From Mesorhizobium comanense (GTDB lineage Bacteria > Pseudomonadota > Alphaproteobacteria > Rhizobiales > Rhizobiaceae): DNA of 64,000 nucleotides. Positions within the stretch are counted from its first letter, which is position 1, and every line of letters starts with the position of its first letter. The translations under genes and the position numbers were made by a program. The stretch spans positions 1 through 64,000 of the forward strand of contig NZ_SCNN01000001.1 of the NCBI RefSeq assembly GCF_005503535.1, read 5' to 3'. The notes below the pieces were generated by a model, which was not told where the DNA came from, searched no databases, and saw only the letters and a program-made list of their open reading frames with translations. Shown here piece after piece: positions 25,326 to 32,976 of the stretch.

Positions 25326-26402
25326 TCAAGCCCTCAATGCCCGCATGCGCTGGCGCCACTGGTCGAGAACGACCGCGCCGACGATGATCACGCCCTTCAC
25401 CATCTCCTGATAGTAGGCGTCGAGGCGCAGGAAGGTGAAACCGGAGATGATGACGCCGAAGATCAGCGCGCCGATCACCGTTCCGATGATGGAACCGCGC
25501 CCGCCCGATAGCGACACGCCGCCGATGACCGCCATGGCGATGGCGTCGAGTTCGTACATCACGCCCATGCCCGCCTGGGCGGTAAGGTTTTTCGACGAGA
25601 GCACCACGGCGGCGAGCGAAGCGAGAATGCCGGCGATGACATAGACTAGGATCTTGTGGTTGGCGATCTTGATGCCGGACATGCGCGCGGCATCCTCGTT
25701 GGAGCCGATCGCGTAGCAATGCTTGCCGTACCTCGTATAGGTCATGATCAGCTGGAACAGCACGGCGAGCGACAGGAAGATGATGACGGGCATCAGCCCT
25801 TTGCCGATCGCGGCGAAACTGTCGGTCGGAAACGAGATCGGCTGTCCCTTGGACCACCATTTGGCGATGCCGCGCGCGGTCACCATCATGCCGAGCGTGG
25901 CGATGAAGGGCGGGATGCGCGTGTAGGCGATCAGCGCGCCGTTGACGAGGCCGGCGAGCAGGCCGCAGCCGACCGCCACCAGCAGCGGCACGATGACGGG
26001 GAGGTCGGTCCAGCCTTGCGCCAGGAACATCGCCTTGGGGTTGGGGTTGCCGTTGACGGTCGCCACCTGGGCGAAACTCATGGCGATCATCGCGGTAGCG
26101 CCGACGATCGAGCCCGACGAGAGATCGATGCCGCCGGTGATGATCACTTGCGTCACGCCGATGGCGATGATGCCGACGATCGACACCTGCAGGATGATGA
26201 TCTGCAAGCGCGCCTCGTTGAAAATCCCGGCGACATCGCTGCGGGTGTTGAACAGGAAACTGTCGCCGAGAAAGATGCGGCCGATCAGTTCGAAGATGAC
26301 GACGAGGATGACCAACGCCAGGAAAACGTTGAACTCGGCCGGCCAGGCGCGCTTCTTCGCGTCATAGCTGAGGCCGCCGACGCCATGGGATGTCTGTGCC
26401 AA
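25326..26402 (-). CDS. Sugar/inositol ABC transporter permease (RbsC-like)
   Basis: A 358-residue inner-membrane permease of the ribose/branched-chain type, with about 8-10 hydrophobic segments. Characteristic segments include TGGIDLSSGSIVG, GLVNGALIAYTRIPPFIATLGMM and GGVSLSGGRGSIIG. It is preceded by the binding-protein gene (113-base gap with a strong hairpin) and followed directly by the ATPase gene. With iolG and the SDR downstream, inositol or a related cyclitol is the likely cargo. Confidence 0.92.
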   Translation of the reverse strand: MAQTSHGVGGLSYDAKKRAWPAEFNVFLALVILVVIFELIGRIFLGDSFLFNTRSDVAGIFNEARLQIIILQVSIVGIIAIGVTQVIITGGIDLSSGSIVGATAMIAMSFAQVATVNGNPNPKAMFLAQGWTDLPVIVPLLVAVGCGLLAGLVNGALIAYTRIPPFIATLGMMVTARGIAKWWSKGQPISFPTDSFAAIGKGLMPVIIFLSLAVLFQLIMTYTRYGKHCYAIGSNEDAARMSGIKIANHKILVYVIAGILASLAAVVLSSKNLTAQAGMGVMYELDAIAMAVIGGVSLSGGRGSIIGTVIGALIFGVIISGFTFLRLDAYYQEMVKGVIIVGAVVLDQWRQRMRALRA

Positions 26403-26464
26403 TTCTTCTATCCTCCGTCAGCCGCGATCGTCCGTCGGCACCTTTGCGGGTGCCGGTGAAGCGA

Positions 26465-26494
26465 GCGGCGCTGTCTGCTGCCAGAGAGCGCCGC
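26465..26494 (-). terminator. Intercistronic hairpin after the sugar-binding-protein gene
   Basis: GCGGCGCT and AGCGCCGC are perfect arms around an inner TCTG/CAGA helix, giving about 12 pairs with one G-G mismatch and a 4-base loop. It lies 21 bases past the stop of the binding-protein gene and before the permease gene, with no T-run. It most likely stabilises the upstream message or gives partial termination so that binding protein exceeds permease. Confidence 0.55.
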
Positions 26495-26515
26495 CCACAG
26501 GGGCAGGCCCGCCGC

Positions 26516-27457
26516 TCAGTTCTTCTTCAGGAACTTGTCGATGTTGGCCGGGGTCACCAGCTGGAACGGAACGTAGACCTTGCGTTCGACCTTCTCGCCC
26601 TTGGACAGCTTCAGCGCCGCATCGAGCGCGCCCGCGCCCTGGCCCGCCGCATCCTGGAACACCGTCACGGCGAGGTCACCCGCCTGCATCGCCACGAGCG
26701 CATCCTGGGTAGCGTCCACGCCGCCGACGACAACGGTTTTCATGTCGATGTTGGCGGCCTTCATGGCCTGGATCGCACCGATGGCGCTCTCGTCGTTGTT
26801 GGCGATGACGCCATCGAACTTCTTGCCGGTCGACAGCCAGTTGGTCATCAGGTTCTGCGCTTCGTCGCGGTTCCAGTTCGAGGTCTGCTTGTCGATGATC
26901 TTGATGAAGCTGCAGTCCGGCGTGGCGATGACATCGTCGATGTCCTTGGTGCGTTGCACGGCGGCCTGGTTGGAAAGCTCGCCCATGATCACATAGACAT
27001 TGGCTTCCTTCTTGCCGGCTTCCTTGAACAGGCGGCAGACTTCCTTGGTCTCGAGCGTGCCGGAATCGGCCTCGTTCGAAGCCACGAATGCCTGGTTGTC
27101 GGGCAGCGTGTTCACATTGACCGGCTCGCGGTTGACGTAGACCAGCGGGATCTTGGCCGCGGCCGCGGCATCCGACATCGCCTGCGTGGCCGAGGTGTCG
27201 ACCGGGTTGACGATGATGGCGTCGACGCCCGAAGCGGCGAAGTTCTTGATCTGGTCGAGCTGCTTGGCGACGTCGTTCTGCGCGTCCTCCACCTGCAGCT
27301 CCACGCCGCTCATGCCCTTGGCCTGCGCGATCATGCCGTTGCGCAGCACGGTGAGGAAGTTGTCGTCGAACTTGGCCATCGATACGCCGATCTTGGCGGC
27401 AAAAGCCGATGAACTCATCAGCGCCGCGAAGGCGACGCCCAAAATAAGTTTCTTCAT
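26516..27457 (-). CDS. Sugar/inositol (rhizopine-like) ABC transporter substrate-binding protein
   Basis: A 313-residue periplasmic protein. The signal peptide is MKKLILGVAFAALMSSSAFA, and the mature part is a periplasmic-binding-protein type 1 fold, with KIGVSMAKFDDNFLTVLRNG, GVDAIIVNPVD, VYVNREP and DGVIANNDESAIGAIQAM. It resembles inositol-binding proteins and MocB, the putative rhizopine-binding protein of rhizobia (from memory). It heads the transporter-iolG-SDR operon, and its promoter region carries GAAA-N6-TTCC elements like those upstream of iolC. Ligand preference among inositols and inosamines is undetermined. Confidence 0.9.
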   Translation of the reverse strand: MKKLILGVAFAALMSSSAFAAKIGVSMAKFDDNFLTVLRNGMIAQAKGMSGVELQVEDAQNDVAKQLDQIKNFAASGVDAIIVNPVDTSATQAMSDAAAAAKIPLVYVNREPVNVNTLPDNQAFVASNEADSGTLETKEVCRLFKEAGKKEANVYVIMGELSNQAAVQRTKDIDDVIATPDCSFIKIIDKQTSNWNRDEAQNLMTNWLSTGKKFDGVIANNDESAIGAIQAMKAANIDMKTVVVGGVDATQDALVAMQAGDLAVTVFQDAAGQGAGALDAALKLSKGEKVERKVYVPFQLVTPANIDKFLKKN

Positions 27458-27848
27458 TGTATCTCTCCTCCGCTTTGGTGTCCGGTTGCACCGATCTATC
27501 CGGAATCCCCGATCTCCCCGGGGAATTTCTCCTCATTCCGTCCCGTCTGTGATTTCGCCCTGGCTGGAACGCCAAACCGCCTGTTTGAAACAGATGTTCC
27601 GGAACGAAAGAACCAAAATGCACTGCTCGTGAAATATTTATTCCATTTCGCATCGAGGCGTCAAGGGCGATTCCAAACCGACCTGCGCGTTTTTGGCACC
27701 GAGGCGGGCAAGTTCAGAGCAGGCAGAGAAACCGCGCGCCGGTCGCTTGGCCGATCCGGAGGCGGATCTGCGGGCAATGCGGCCTACATCAGCCATGATG
27801 GATTCTCGCATGCCGCCGACAGGTGTGGCAGGCAGGCTACGCCGATAG
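27458..27848. other. Intergenic region, 391 bases, promoter of the transporter operon
   Basis: No convincing gene is seen. The part nearest the binding-protein gene holds three sequence features: the perfect palindrome CTGTTT-G-AAACAG (27581-27593), GAAA-CAGATG-TTCC (27587-27600) overlapping it, and GAAA-TATTTA-TTCC (27631-27644) inside the dyad GAAAT-N9-ATTTC (27631-27649). The remainder up to 27848 shows no clear structure. The open frames crossing it are short and in atypical codon use. Confidence 0.6.
27581..27649. promoter_or_regulatory. IolR-type and palindromic operator candidates upstream of the transporter operon
   Basis: Two GAAA-N6-TTCC elements (27587-27600 and 27631-27644) differ by one base from the GGAA-N6-TTCC IolR consensus and match the weaker iolC site at 13703. 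The first overlaps CTGTTTGAAACAG, which could instead be a LacI-family site for the regulator gene just upstream. Both regulators may act here; which binds is not decided by sequence. Confidence 0.5.
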
Positions 27849-28880
27849 CTAGATATTCTCGGGCAGATAGATGTCGAACGGCAGGAACGTCTGCCCCGGC
27901 GCATTCGCCGCCCCCGTCTCGATGGCATGTGCCATGAGATCGAGCAGCTCGCGGCAAAGTGCCGCCAGCGGCGTCGAGATCACCATCGTCAGAACGCCGT
28001 CTGCTAGGGCGCCGCGCGAGACCGCCGAGATCTCGTTGCAGACGACCGCCGGCATGTCCTCCGGCTTTGCCTGCCGCAGCGCCGCGACGGCGCCTTCCAT
28101 GCCGCCGCCGGCGACATAGCAGCCGACGAGATCGGGATGGCGGGCCAGAAGCTCAAGCAGCGTATCCTGCGTGATCTGGTTGGCCTCCAGGTTGACCAGT
28201 GTCTCGAGCAAGGTGAAGTCCGGCGCCTGCTCGCGGAAGAAGGAGCGGAAGCCGATCTCGCGCAGTTCGTGGCCGTGGAAGCGGTGGCTGCCGACGAACA
28301 GCGCGACCTTGCCTGGGCGCTTCGCCGCCTTGGAGATCATCCAGGCCGCGGTACGGCCGACCTTGCGGTTGTCGAGGCCGACATAACCCTCGCGGATGCC
28401 GGCCGCGAAGTCGGACAGCAGCGAAAACACCGGCAATCCCTTGGCTTTCATCTCCTCGACCGTGACGGTGAGCGTCGGGTGGTCCGGCCCGACCAGCGCG
28501 ACCGCCCGGCATCTGGTGGCCAGCTTGCGTGTGCGCTCGACGATCTCGTCTGGCGTCAGCGAACTGGCAAAGTCGATGACCGCGACGCCACGGAAGCGCT
28601 GCGACTGCGATACCGCCAGTTCCAGTTGCCGCGCGAACTCGCTGTAGAAGACGTCATTGCCGCGCAAGAGCAGGAAGCCGAGCCGGTATTCAGGCAGTTC
28701 ATGGCGCATCCGCTGCTTGATCAGGCCGGCCGCGTGATAGCCGATCTCGGTCGCGGTTTCGTAGACCCGGCGCGCCGTTTCCTCGCGCACCGGCAGGCGA
28801 TTGTTGAGCACCCGGTCCACCGTGGCGACGCTGACGCCGGAGACGCGCGCCAGATCTGTTATGGTCGGCCGTTTCGCCAT
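27849..28880 (-). CDS. LacI family transcriptional regulator
   Basis: A 343-residue repressor. The N-terminal helix-turn-helix with hinge reads TITDLARVSGVSVATVDRVLNN (residues about 6-27), followed by a periplasmic-binding-protein-like ligand domain (about 65-340). It precedes the inositol-type transporter operon on the same strand and is divergent from the three-component oxygenase genes, so it could control both in response to a cyclitol. ATG 28880 is used; a further in-frame start lies at 28892. Repeats of TGATA lie upstream. Confidence 0.9.
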   Translation of the reverse strand: MAKRPTITDLARVSGVSVATVDRVLNNRLPVREETARRVYETATEIGYHAAGLIKQRMRHELPEYRLGFLLLRGNDVFYSEFARQLELAVSQSQRFRGVAVIDFASSLTPDEIVERTRKLATRCRAVALVGPDHPTLTVTVEEMKAKGLPVFSLLSDFAAGIREGYVGLDNRKVGRTAAWMISKAAKRPGKVALFVGSHRFHGHELREIGFRSFFREQAPDFTLLETLVNLEANQITQDTLLELLARHPDLVGCYVAGGGMEGAVAALRQAKPEDMPAVVCNEISAVSRGALADGVLTMVISTPLAALCRELLDLMAHAIETGAANAPGQTFLPFDIYLPENI

Positions 28881-28907
28881 CGTCGTCCTCATTCGATTTC
28901 GCGGTCA

Positions 28908-28944
28908 TGATACATTGTTCTGATAGGAAATGATAGAAACTATC
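28908..28944. promoter_or_regulatory. Operator candidate between LacI gene and oxygenase operon
   Basis: TGATA occurs at 28908, 28921 and 28931, and the last copy is part of the perfect dyad GATAG-AAA-CTATC (28932-28944). The region is AT-rich compared with its surroundings and lies 28-64 bases upstream of the LacI start, and at least 116 bases from the oxygenase start. It suits autoregulation and control of the divergent operon. Confidence 0.45.
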
Positions 28945-29059
28945 TTTGTGATGTTGAGTCCATCACTGCCCGGCGGTATTTTCAGCCTCGAAGCCATTGG
29001 GTGCCAAGCAGCAGGTGACCGGCATCCGCCTCGCGAAGACCTTGCCGTGGGAGGCAATC

Positions 29060-30151
29060 ATGACCGCAGCGCCATCCCGGCGTGACTACAGCCTGATCGG
29101 CCGCGACGCCAAGCTCGCCGTGGAAACCGGCCTCTCGGCCGCCGAATGGTATCACACCGACATTCCCCGCAAGCAGATGAAGGAGCTGATGCAGCGCTCC
29201 GACGGGCCGGCGATCCGCGATACCGCGATCTGGCTCACGGCGCTGGTCGTCAGCGGGGCCGGCGGCGCCTGGTTCTGGGGCAGCTGGTGGTGCGTTCCGT
29301 TCTTCTTCGTCTATGGCGTGCTCTACGGCTCTTCCACCGATTCCCGCTGGCATGAATGCGGACACGGCACGGCGTTCCGCACGCAATGGATGAATGACGC
29401 GGTCTATCAGATCGCTTGCTTCATGATCATGCGCAATCCGGTGACCTGGCGCTGGAGCCACACGCGCCACCACACCGACACCATTATCGTCGGCCGCGAT
29501 CCGGAAATATCGGTGATGCGCCCGCCCGACCTGGTACGCGCGCTCCTAGGCTTTGTCGGCGTCCTCGATGCCTGGCATGCGATGAGCGATATGCTGCGCA
29601 ACGCCGCCGGCAACATCAGCGCGGCCGAAAAGACCTTCATTCCCGAGCAGGAACAGGGCAAGGCCATCCGCATCGCCCGAATCTGGACCGCGATCTATGC
29701 CGCGACCATTGCGCTGGCGCTCTACACCGGATCGTTCCTGCCCCTGATGCTGGTCGGCCTGCCCAGGCTCTATGGCGCCTGGCACCACGTCATGGTCGGG
29801 CTGCTGCAGCATGGCGGCCTCGCCGATAACGTCACCGACCACAGGCTCAACAGCCGCACCGTCTACATGAACCCGGTCAGCCGCTTCATTTACTGGAACA
29901 TGAACTATCACGTCGAGCATCACATGTTCCCGATGGTGCCCTATCATGCGCTGCCCAGGCTGCATGAGCTGATCAAGCACGATCTGCCGGCGCCAACGCC
30001 GTCGATCCTGGCCGGCTACCGCGAGATGATCCCGGTGTTCCTGCGCCAGCTGCGCAACGAGGACTATTTCCTCAAGCGCGAGCTGCCGCCGACCGCCAGG
30101 CCCTACCGCGAGGAATTCCACAACGACACCGTCGCCGCGGCGGCGGAATGA
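29060..30151 (+). CDS. Membrane di-iron hydroxylase/desaturase, MocD-like
   Basis: A 363-residue integral-membrane protein of the fatty-acid-desaturase/alkane-hydroxylase superfamily. The three histidine clusters are intact: HECGHG (98-103), HTRHH (134-138) and HVEHH (284-288), with hydrophobic segments near 55-90 and 205-235. ATG 29060 has GGGAGG upstream. It is followed by a Rieske ferredoxin and a ferredoxin reductase, making a complete electron chain. MocD of Rhizobium leguminosarum, which with MocE and MocF demethylates rhizopine, has this composition, and the inositol genes next door support that reading. A generic desaturase or N-demethylase is the alternative. Confidence 0.82.
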   Translation: MTAAPSRRDYSLIGRDAKLAVETGLSAAEWYHTDIPRKQMKELMQRSDGPAIRDTAIWLTALVVSGAGGAWFWGSWWCVPFFFVYGVLYGSSTDSRWHECGHGTAFRTQWMNDAVYQIACFMIMRNPVTWRWSHTRHHTDTIIVGRDPEISVMRPPDLVRALLGFVGVLDAWHAMSDMLRNAAGNISAAEKTFIPEQEQGKAIRIARIWTAIYAATIALALYTGSFLPLMLVGLPRLYGAWHHVMVGLLQHGGLADNVTDHRLNSRTVYMNPVSRFIYWNMNYHVEHHMFPMVPYHALPRLHELIKHDLPAPTPSILAGYREMIPVFLRQLRNEDYFLKRELPPTARPYREEFHNDTVAAAAE

Positions 30152-30178
30152 CACCGAACGACCGCATGGGAGGATGAA

Positions 30179-30493
30179 ATGAGCGACTGGGTCGAGGCCT
30201 GTGCCGCCGACGATATCGACGAAGAAGACGTGATGCGCTTCGACCATGGCGGACGCACCTTCGCCATCTATCGCAGCCCCGACGACGAGTTCTTCGCCAC
30301 CGATGGCCTGTGCACGCATGAGAAGGTGCATCTGGCCGACGGGCTGGTGATGGACGACATCATCGAGTGCCCCAAGCACAATGGTCGCTTCAACTATAAG
30401 ACCGGTGCGGCCAGGGGCGCCCCCGTCTGCGTCAACCTCAGGACCTATCCGGTCAAGGTCGACGCCGGCAAAGTCCTCATTCAGATCGGGTGA
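30179..30493 (+). CDS. Rieske [2Fe-2S] ferredoxin, MocE-like
   Basis: A 104-residue soluble Rieske protein with both cluster motifs: C45-T-H47 and C64-P-K-H67. These ferredoxins carry electrons from a flavin reductase to an oxygenase. It lies 27 bases downstream of the hydroxylase gene, with GGGAGG at about 10 bases upstream of the ATG, and its stop overlaps the GTG that opens the reductase frame. Length and motifs match MocE-type and dioxygenase-type ferredoxins. Confidence 0.92.
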   Translation: MSDWVEACAADDIDEEDVMRFDHGGRTFAIYRSPDDEFFATDGLCTHEKVHLADGLVMDDIIECPKHNGRFNYKTGAARGAPVCVNLRTYPVKVDAGKVLIQIG

Positions 30494-30498
30494 CCGAG

Positions 30499-31728
30499 AT
30501 GACGCGGGGAATGGTCATCATCGGCGCCGGCGAATGCGGCGGGCGGGCCGCGTTCGCGCTCCGCGACCTCGGTTATGACGGGCTTGTCACGCTGGTCGGC
30601 GACGAGCCGCATTTGCCCTACGAAAGGCCACCTCTGTCGAAAGAGGCAATGGCGAGCGATGCACCCGAGATCAAGGCGATCGTCAGCGACGACCTGCTGG
30701 CCGAAAAATCGATCCGGCATCTCCATTCCGTGCGCGCAGTGGCGATCGACCGCGCGGCGCACGAGGTGCGCCTGTCGGACGGGTCTTCGCTCTCCTACGA
30801 CAAGCTCCTGCTGGCCACCGGCTCGACTCCGCGCAAGCTGCCGATGCCCGGCCTTGGCCCGCGCTGTGTGTATTTGAGGACCTTTGCCGACGCGCTGGCC
30901 ATCCGGGCTTACCTTCGGCCCGGCAACCGTGTCGCCGTCATCGGCGGCGGCTTCATCGGTCTCGAACTCGCCGCGTCCGCCCGCAAACTGGGCGCTTCGG
31001 TCACTGTCATCGAGGCGCAACCGCGTATCCTGATGCGCGGCGTGCCGGCCGAGATCGCGGCAGTCGTTCATGATGCGCATGTCAGCGAGGGCGTTGACAT
31101 CCTCTGCGGGGACGGCATTGCCGCCATCGCCGACGACGGCAAGGAGGTGCGCGTAGCGCTTGCCGGCGGCCGGGAAATCACAGCCGACCTCGCCATCATC
31201 GGCATCGGCGCCGTGCCGGTCACCGGTCTCGCCGCCGAAGCCGGCCTGGCGATCGACAATGGCATATCAGTCGACGCGCAGCTCCTTACCAGCGATCCCG
31301 ATATCTTCGCTGCCGGCGACTGCTGTTCGTTCCCGCTTGCCGTCTATGGCGGCCGCCGCGTGCGGCTGGAAGCCTGGCGCAACGCGCAGGAACAGGGCGC
31401 GCTGGCGGCCAGGAACATGCTCGGCGCCGGCGAGGCGCATGCGGCGGTGCCGTGGTTCTGGTCGGATCAGTATGCGCTGAGCCTACAGATCGCGGGACTT
31501 TCCGACGAAGGCAAGATCACGGTTCGCCGCGATCTCGGCGAGGGCGCCTTCATCCTCTTTCATCTGGCTGAGGACGGCAGGCTGGTGGCGGCCAGCGGCA
31601 TTGGCCCCGGCAATGCGGTCGCCCGCGATATCAGGCTGGCCGAAATGCTGATCGCCAGGCGAGCGACGCCGGCGCCGGAGGCGTTGGGTTCGCAGGCGGT
31701 CAAGTTGAAGTCGTTGCTGGCGGTTTGA
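30499..31728 (+). CDS. NAD(P)H-ferredoxin reductase, MocF-like
   Basis: A 409-residue FAD-dependent oxidoreductase of the BphA4/rubredoxin-reductase type. FAD-binding GAGECGGRAA is near the N-terminus, LPYERPPLSKE follows, NAD-binding GGGFIGLELAA is near residue 155, and DIFAAGDCCSFP is the second FAD motif. The ATG at 30499 has GGG about 8 bases upstream; a GTG at 30490 is also possible. It completes the three-component oxygenase. A repeat element begins 3 bases after its stop. Confidence 0.9.
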   Translation: MTRGMVIIGAGECGGRAAFALRDLGYDGLVTLVGDEPHLPYERPPLSKEAMASDAPEIKAIVSDDLLAEKSIRHLHSVRAVAIDRAAHEVRLSDGSSLSYDKLLLATGSTPRKLPMPGLGPRCVYLRTFADALAIRAYLRPGNRVAVIGGGFIGLELAASARKLGASVTVIEAQPRILMRGVPAEIAAVVHDAHVSEGVDILCGDGIAAIADDGKEVRVALAGGREITADLAIIGIGAVPVTGLAAEAGLAIDNGISVDAQLLTSDPDIFAAGDCCSFPLAVYGGRRVRLEAWRNAQEQGALAARNMLGAGEAHAAVPWFWSDQYALSLQIAGLSDEGKITVRRDLGEGAFILFHLAEDGRLVAASGIGPGNAVARDIRLAEMLIARRATPAPEALGSQAVKLKSLLAV

Positions 31729-31731
31729 GTT

Positions 31732-31837
31732 TTACCCTCCCCCTTGTGGGGAGGGTCGCTGCGAAGCAGCGGGGTGGGGGTGCGGCACCGGACTCCCACC
31801 GGACCTTCGGTCCGACCTCCCCGCAAGAGGGAGGTAA
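31732..31837. repeat. GC-rich intergenic repeat, copy 2
   Basis: This block begins TTACCCTCCCCCTTGTGGGG and ends CAAGAGGGAGGTAAA, with the same internal GTCGCTGCGAAGCAGCGGGG as the copy at 9685-9783. It starts 3 bases after the ferredoxin-reductase stop codon and ends 7 bases before the DUF1402 gene end, between convergent genes, where it can also act as a bidirectional terminator. Confidence 0.75.
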
Positions 31838-31844
31838 AGAGCGC

Positions 31845-32804
31845 CTAGAACAGCGCCTTCAGCTCCGGCAGCTTGTCGTTCACCAGCCAGCCATAATAAT
31901 TTTCTTCGGGCAGCTTCGCCTGTTCGCCGGCGGCGCGGCGTTTGTCGTTTTCGGCTTTCAGCGCATAGGCGCGCTGCTCGGGATTGCCGACATTGTAGAG
32001 CGTGGCAGTGAGCCCCGGATTGCCCGAAATGTCGAAACCGGCAATGCTCTTGTAGGCGTCGATCGATTTCCTGATCGTCGCCGCCACGTAAGGCAGCGTC
32101 AGATCGGGATCCATGATGGTCTTGTAGACCGAATTGGGGTCGGCGACGTCGAGCTTCGGCAGGCCGGAGACCTTGTGCACGAGATCGCTCATCTGCAGGG
32201 CGGTCAGCGGGTTGAGCTGGCCGAGGCCGAAGGTCTGGCCGGCATAATAGGGCTGGAAGAAGGTGGCGCCAAAACGGTTGTCCGGAAAGTCCTCGCCGCC
32301 GACGGTCTTGCCGCGAAACGCGTGGTTCCAGACCTGCTCGCGGCATTCCCAGAGGTCGTAGCTGTCGGACATGCCGGCGCATTTCTTGAATTCCGGCCGC
32401 TGCACGAAATCGCTGACATCCTCGCCGTTATAGGCGAAGGACAGCTTGCTGGAGAGATACGAGATCGCCTTCACGTAATAGGTCTGCAGCCGGTCATAGG
32501 CGTCGACATTGTATGTGTGCTCACCGACGATGGCGCCGACGATGTGCATCGGATCGATGCCATAGGCCGCCGCCGCCTTCCTGATCTTGGCGCGCAGGTC
32601 GGGGTCGCCCTGCAGCAGGGCATAGACCTTGCGGTACTTGGCCTGGAAGGTGGTGTTGGTCGCCTGCGTGCGCCGGCTCGAGGCGCCTGGAATGTCCGGC
32701 TGCTCGGCATTGCGGTTTCCCGGCGGCACCAGTGCCGCCGCCTCGGCGGCATAAAGCGTCGCCGCCAGCGTCAGACAGAGAATGACCAGGACCAGTTTTT
32801 TCAT
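31845..32804 (-). CDS. DUF1402 family secreted protein
   Basis: A 319-residue protein with a signal peptide (MKKLVLVILCLTLAATLYAAEA) and a mature part matching DUF1402: YGIDPMHIVGAIVGEHTYN, FGATFFQPYYAGQTFGLGQL and PYVAATIRKSIDAYKSIAG. The VGAIVGEHTYN stretch and later GLGQLNP recall lysozyme-like/transglycosylase folds (catalytic Glu, then GxxQ), but this is only a resemblance. ATG 32804 starts a proper signal peptide; a longer frame to 33068 runs into hslU. Location is probably periplasmic. Confidence 0.82.
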   Translation of the reverse strand: MKKLVLVILCLTLAATLYAAEAAALVPPGNRNAEQPDIPGASSRRTQATNTTFQAKYRKVYALLQGDPDLRAKIRKAAAAYGIDPMHIVGAIVGEHTYNVDAYDRLQTYYVKAISYLSSKLSFAYNGEDVSDFVQRPEFKKCAGMSDSYDLWECREQVWNHAFRGKTVGGEDFPDNRFGATFFQPYYAGQTFGLGQLNPLTALQMSDLVHKVSGLPKLDVADPNSVYKTIMDPDLTLPYVAATIRKSIDAYKSIAGFDISGNPGLTATLYNVGNPEQRAYALKAENDKRRAAGEQAKLPEENYYGWLVNDKLPELKALF

Positions 32805-32890
32805 GCGACCGCCGCCTGCAGATATTGCGGGCAAACTAGGTAAAGCTCTGGGTTGAGTCGAGAGCGCCCCTTCGCCCGGCAAGACGAAAG

Positions 32891-32916
32891 GTGGCCAGAT
32901 GGTACCATCTGGCCAC
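32891..32916 (-). terminator. 26-base perfect palindrome downstream of hslU
   Basis: GTGGCCAGATGGT is followed immediately by its exact reverse complement. On the minus strand it comes 61 bases after the hslU stop and is followed by CTTTCGTCTT, a weak T-rich stretch, so it may end the hslVU transcript. The absence of a loop is unusual for a terminator, and it could instead be an operator for the DUF1402 gene 87 bases further on. Confidence 0.5.
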
Positions 32917-32976
32917 ACATGTTTCGGCGCGGATACTTTGTCCGGAACTGGCGCCGAACGCGGTCGATCCTGGTCC

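Noticed and set aside
25324..25860. Upstream extension of the sugar-transporter ATPase frame to give a 434-residue protein.
   Set aside because: The extension overlaps the permease gene in another frame and has no ABC-like sequence; the ATG at 25323 has a ribosome site and normal family length.
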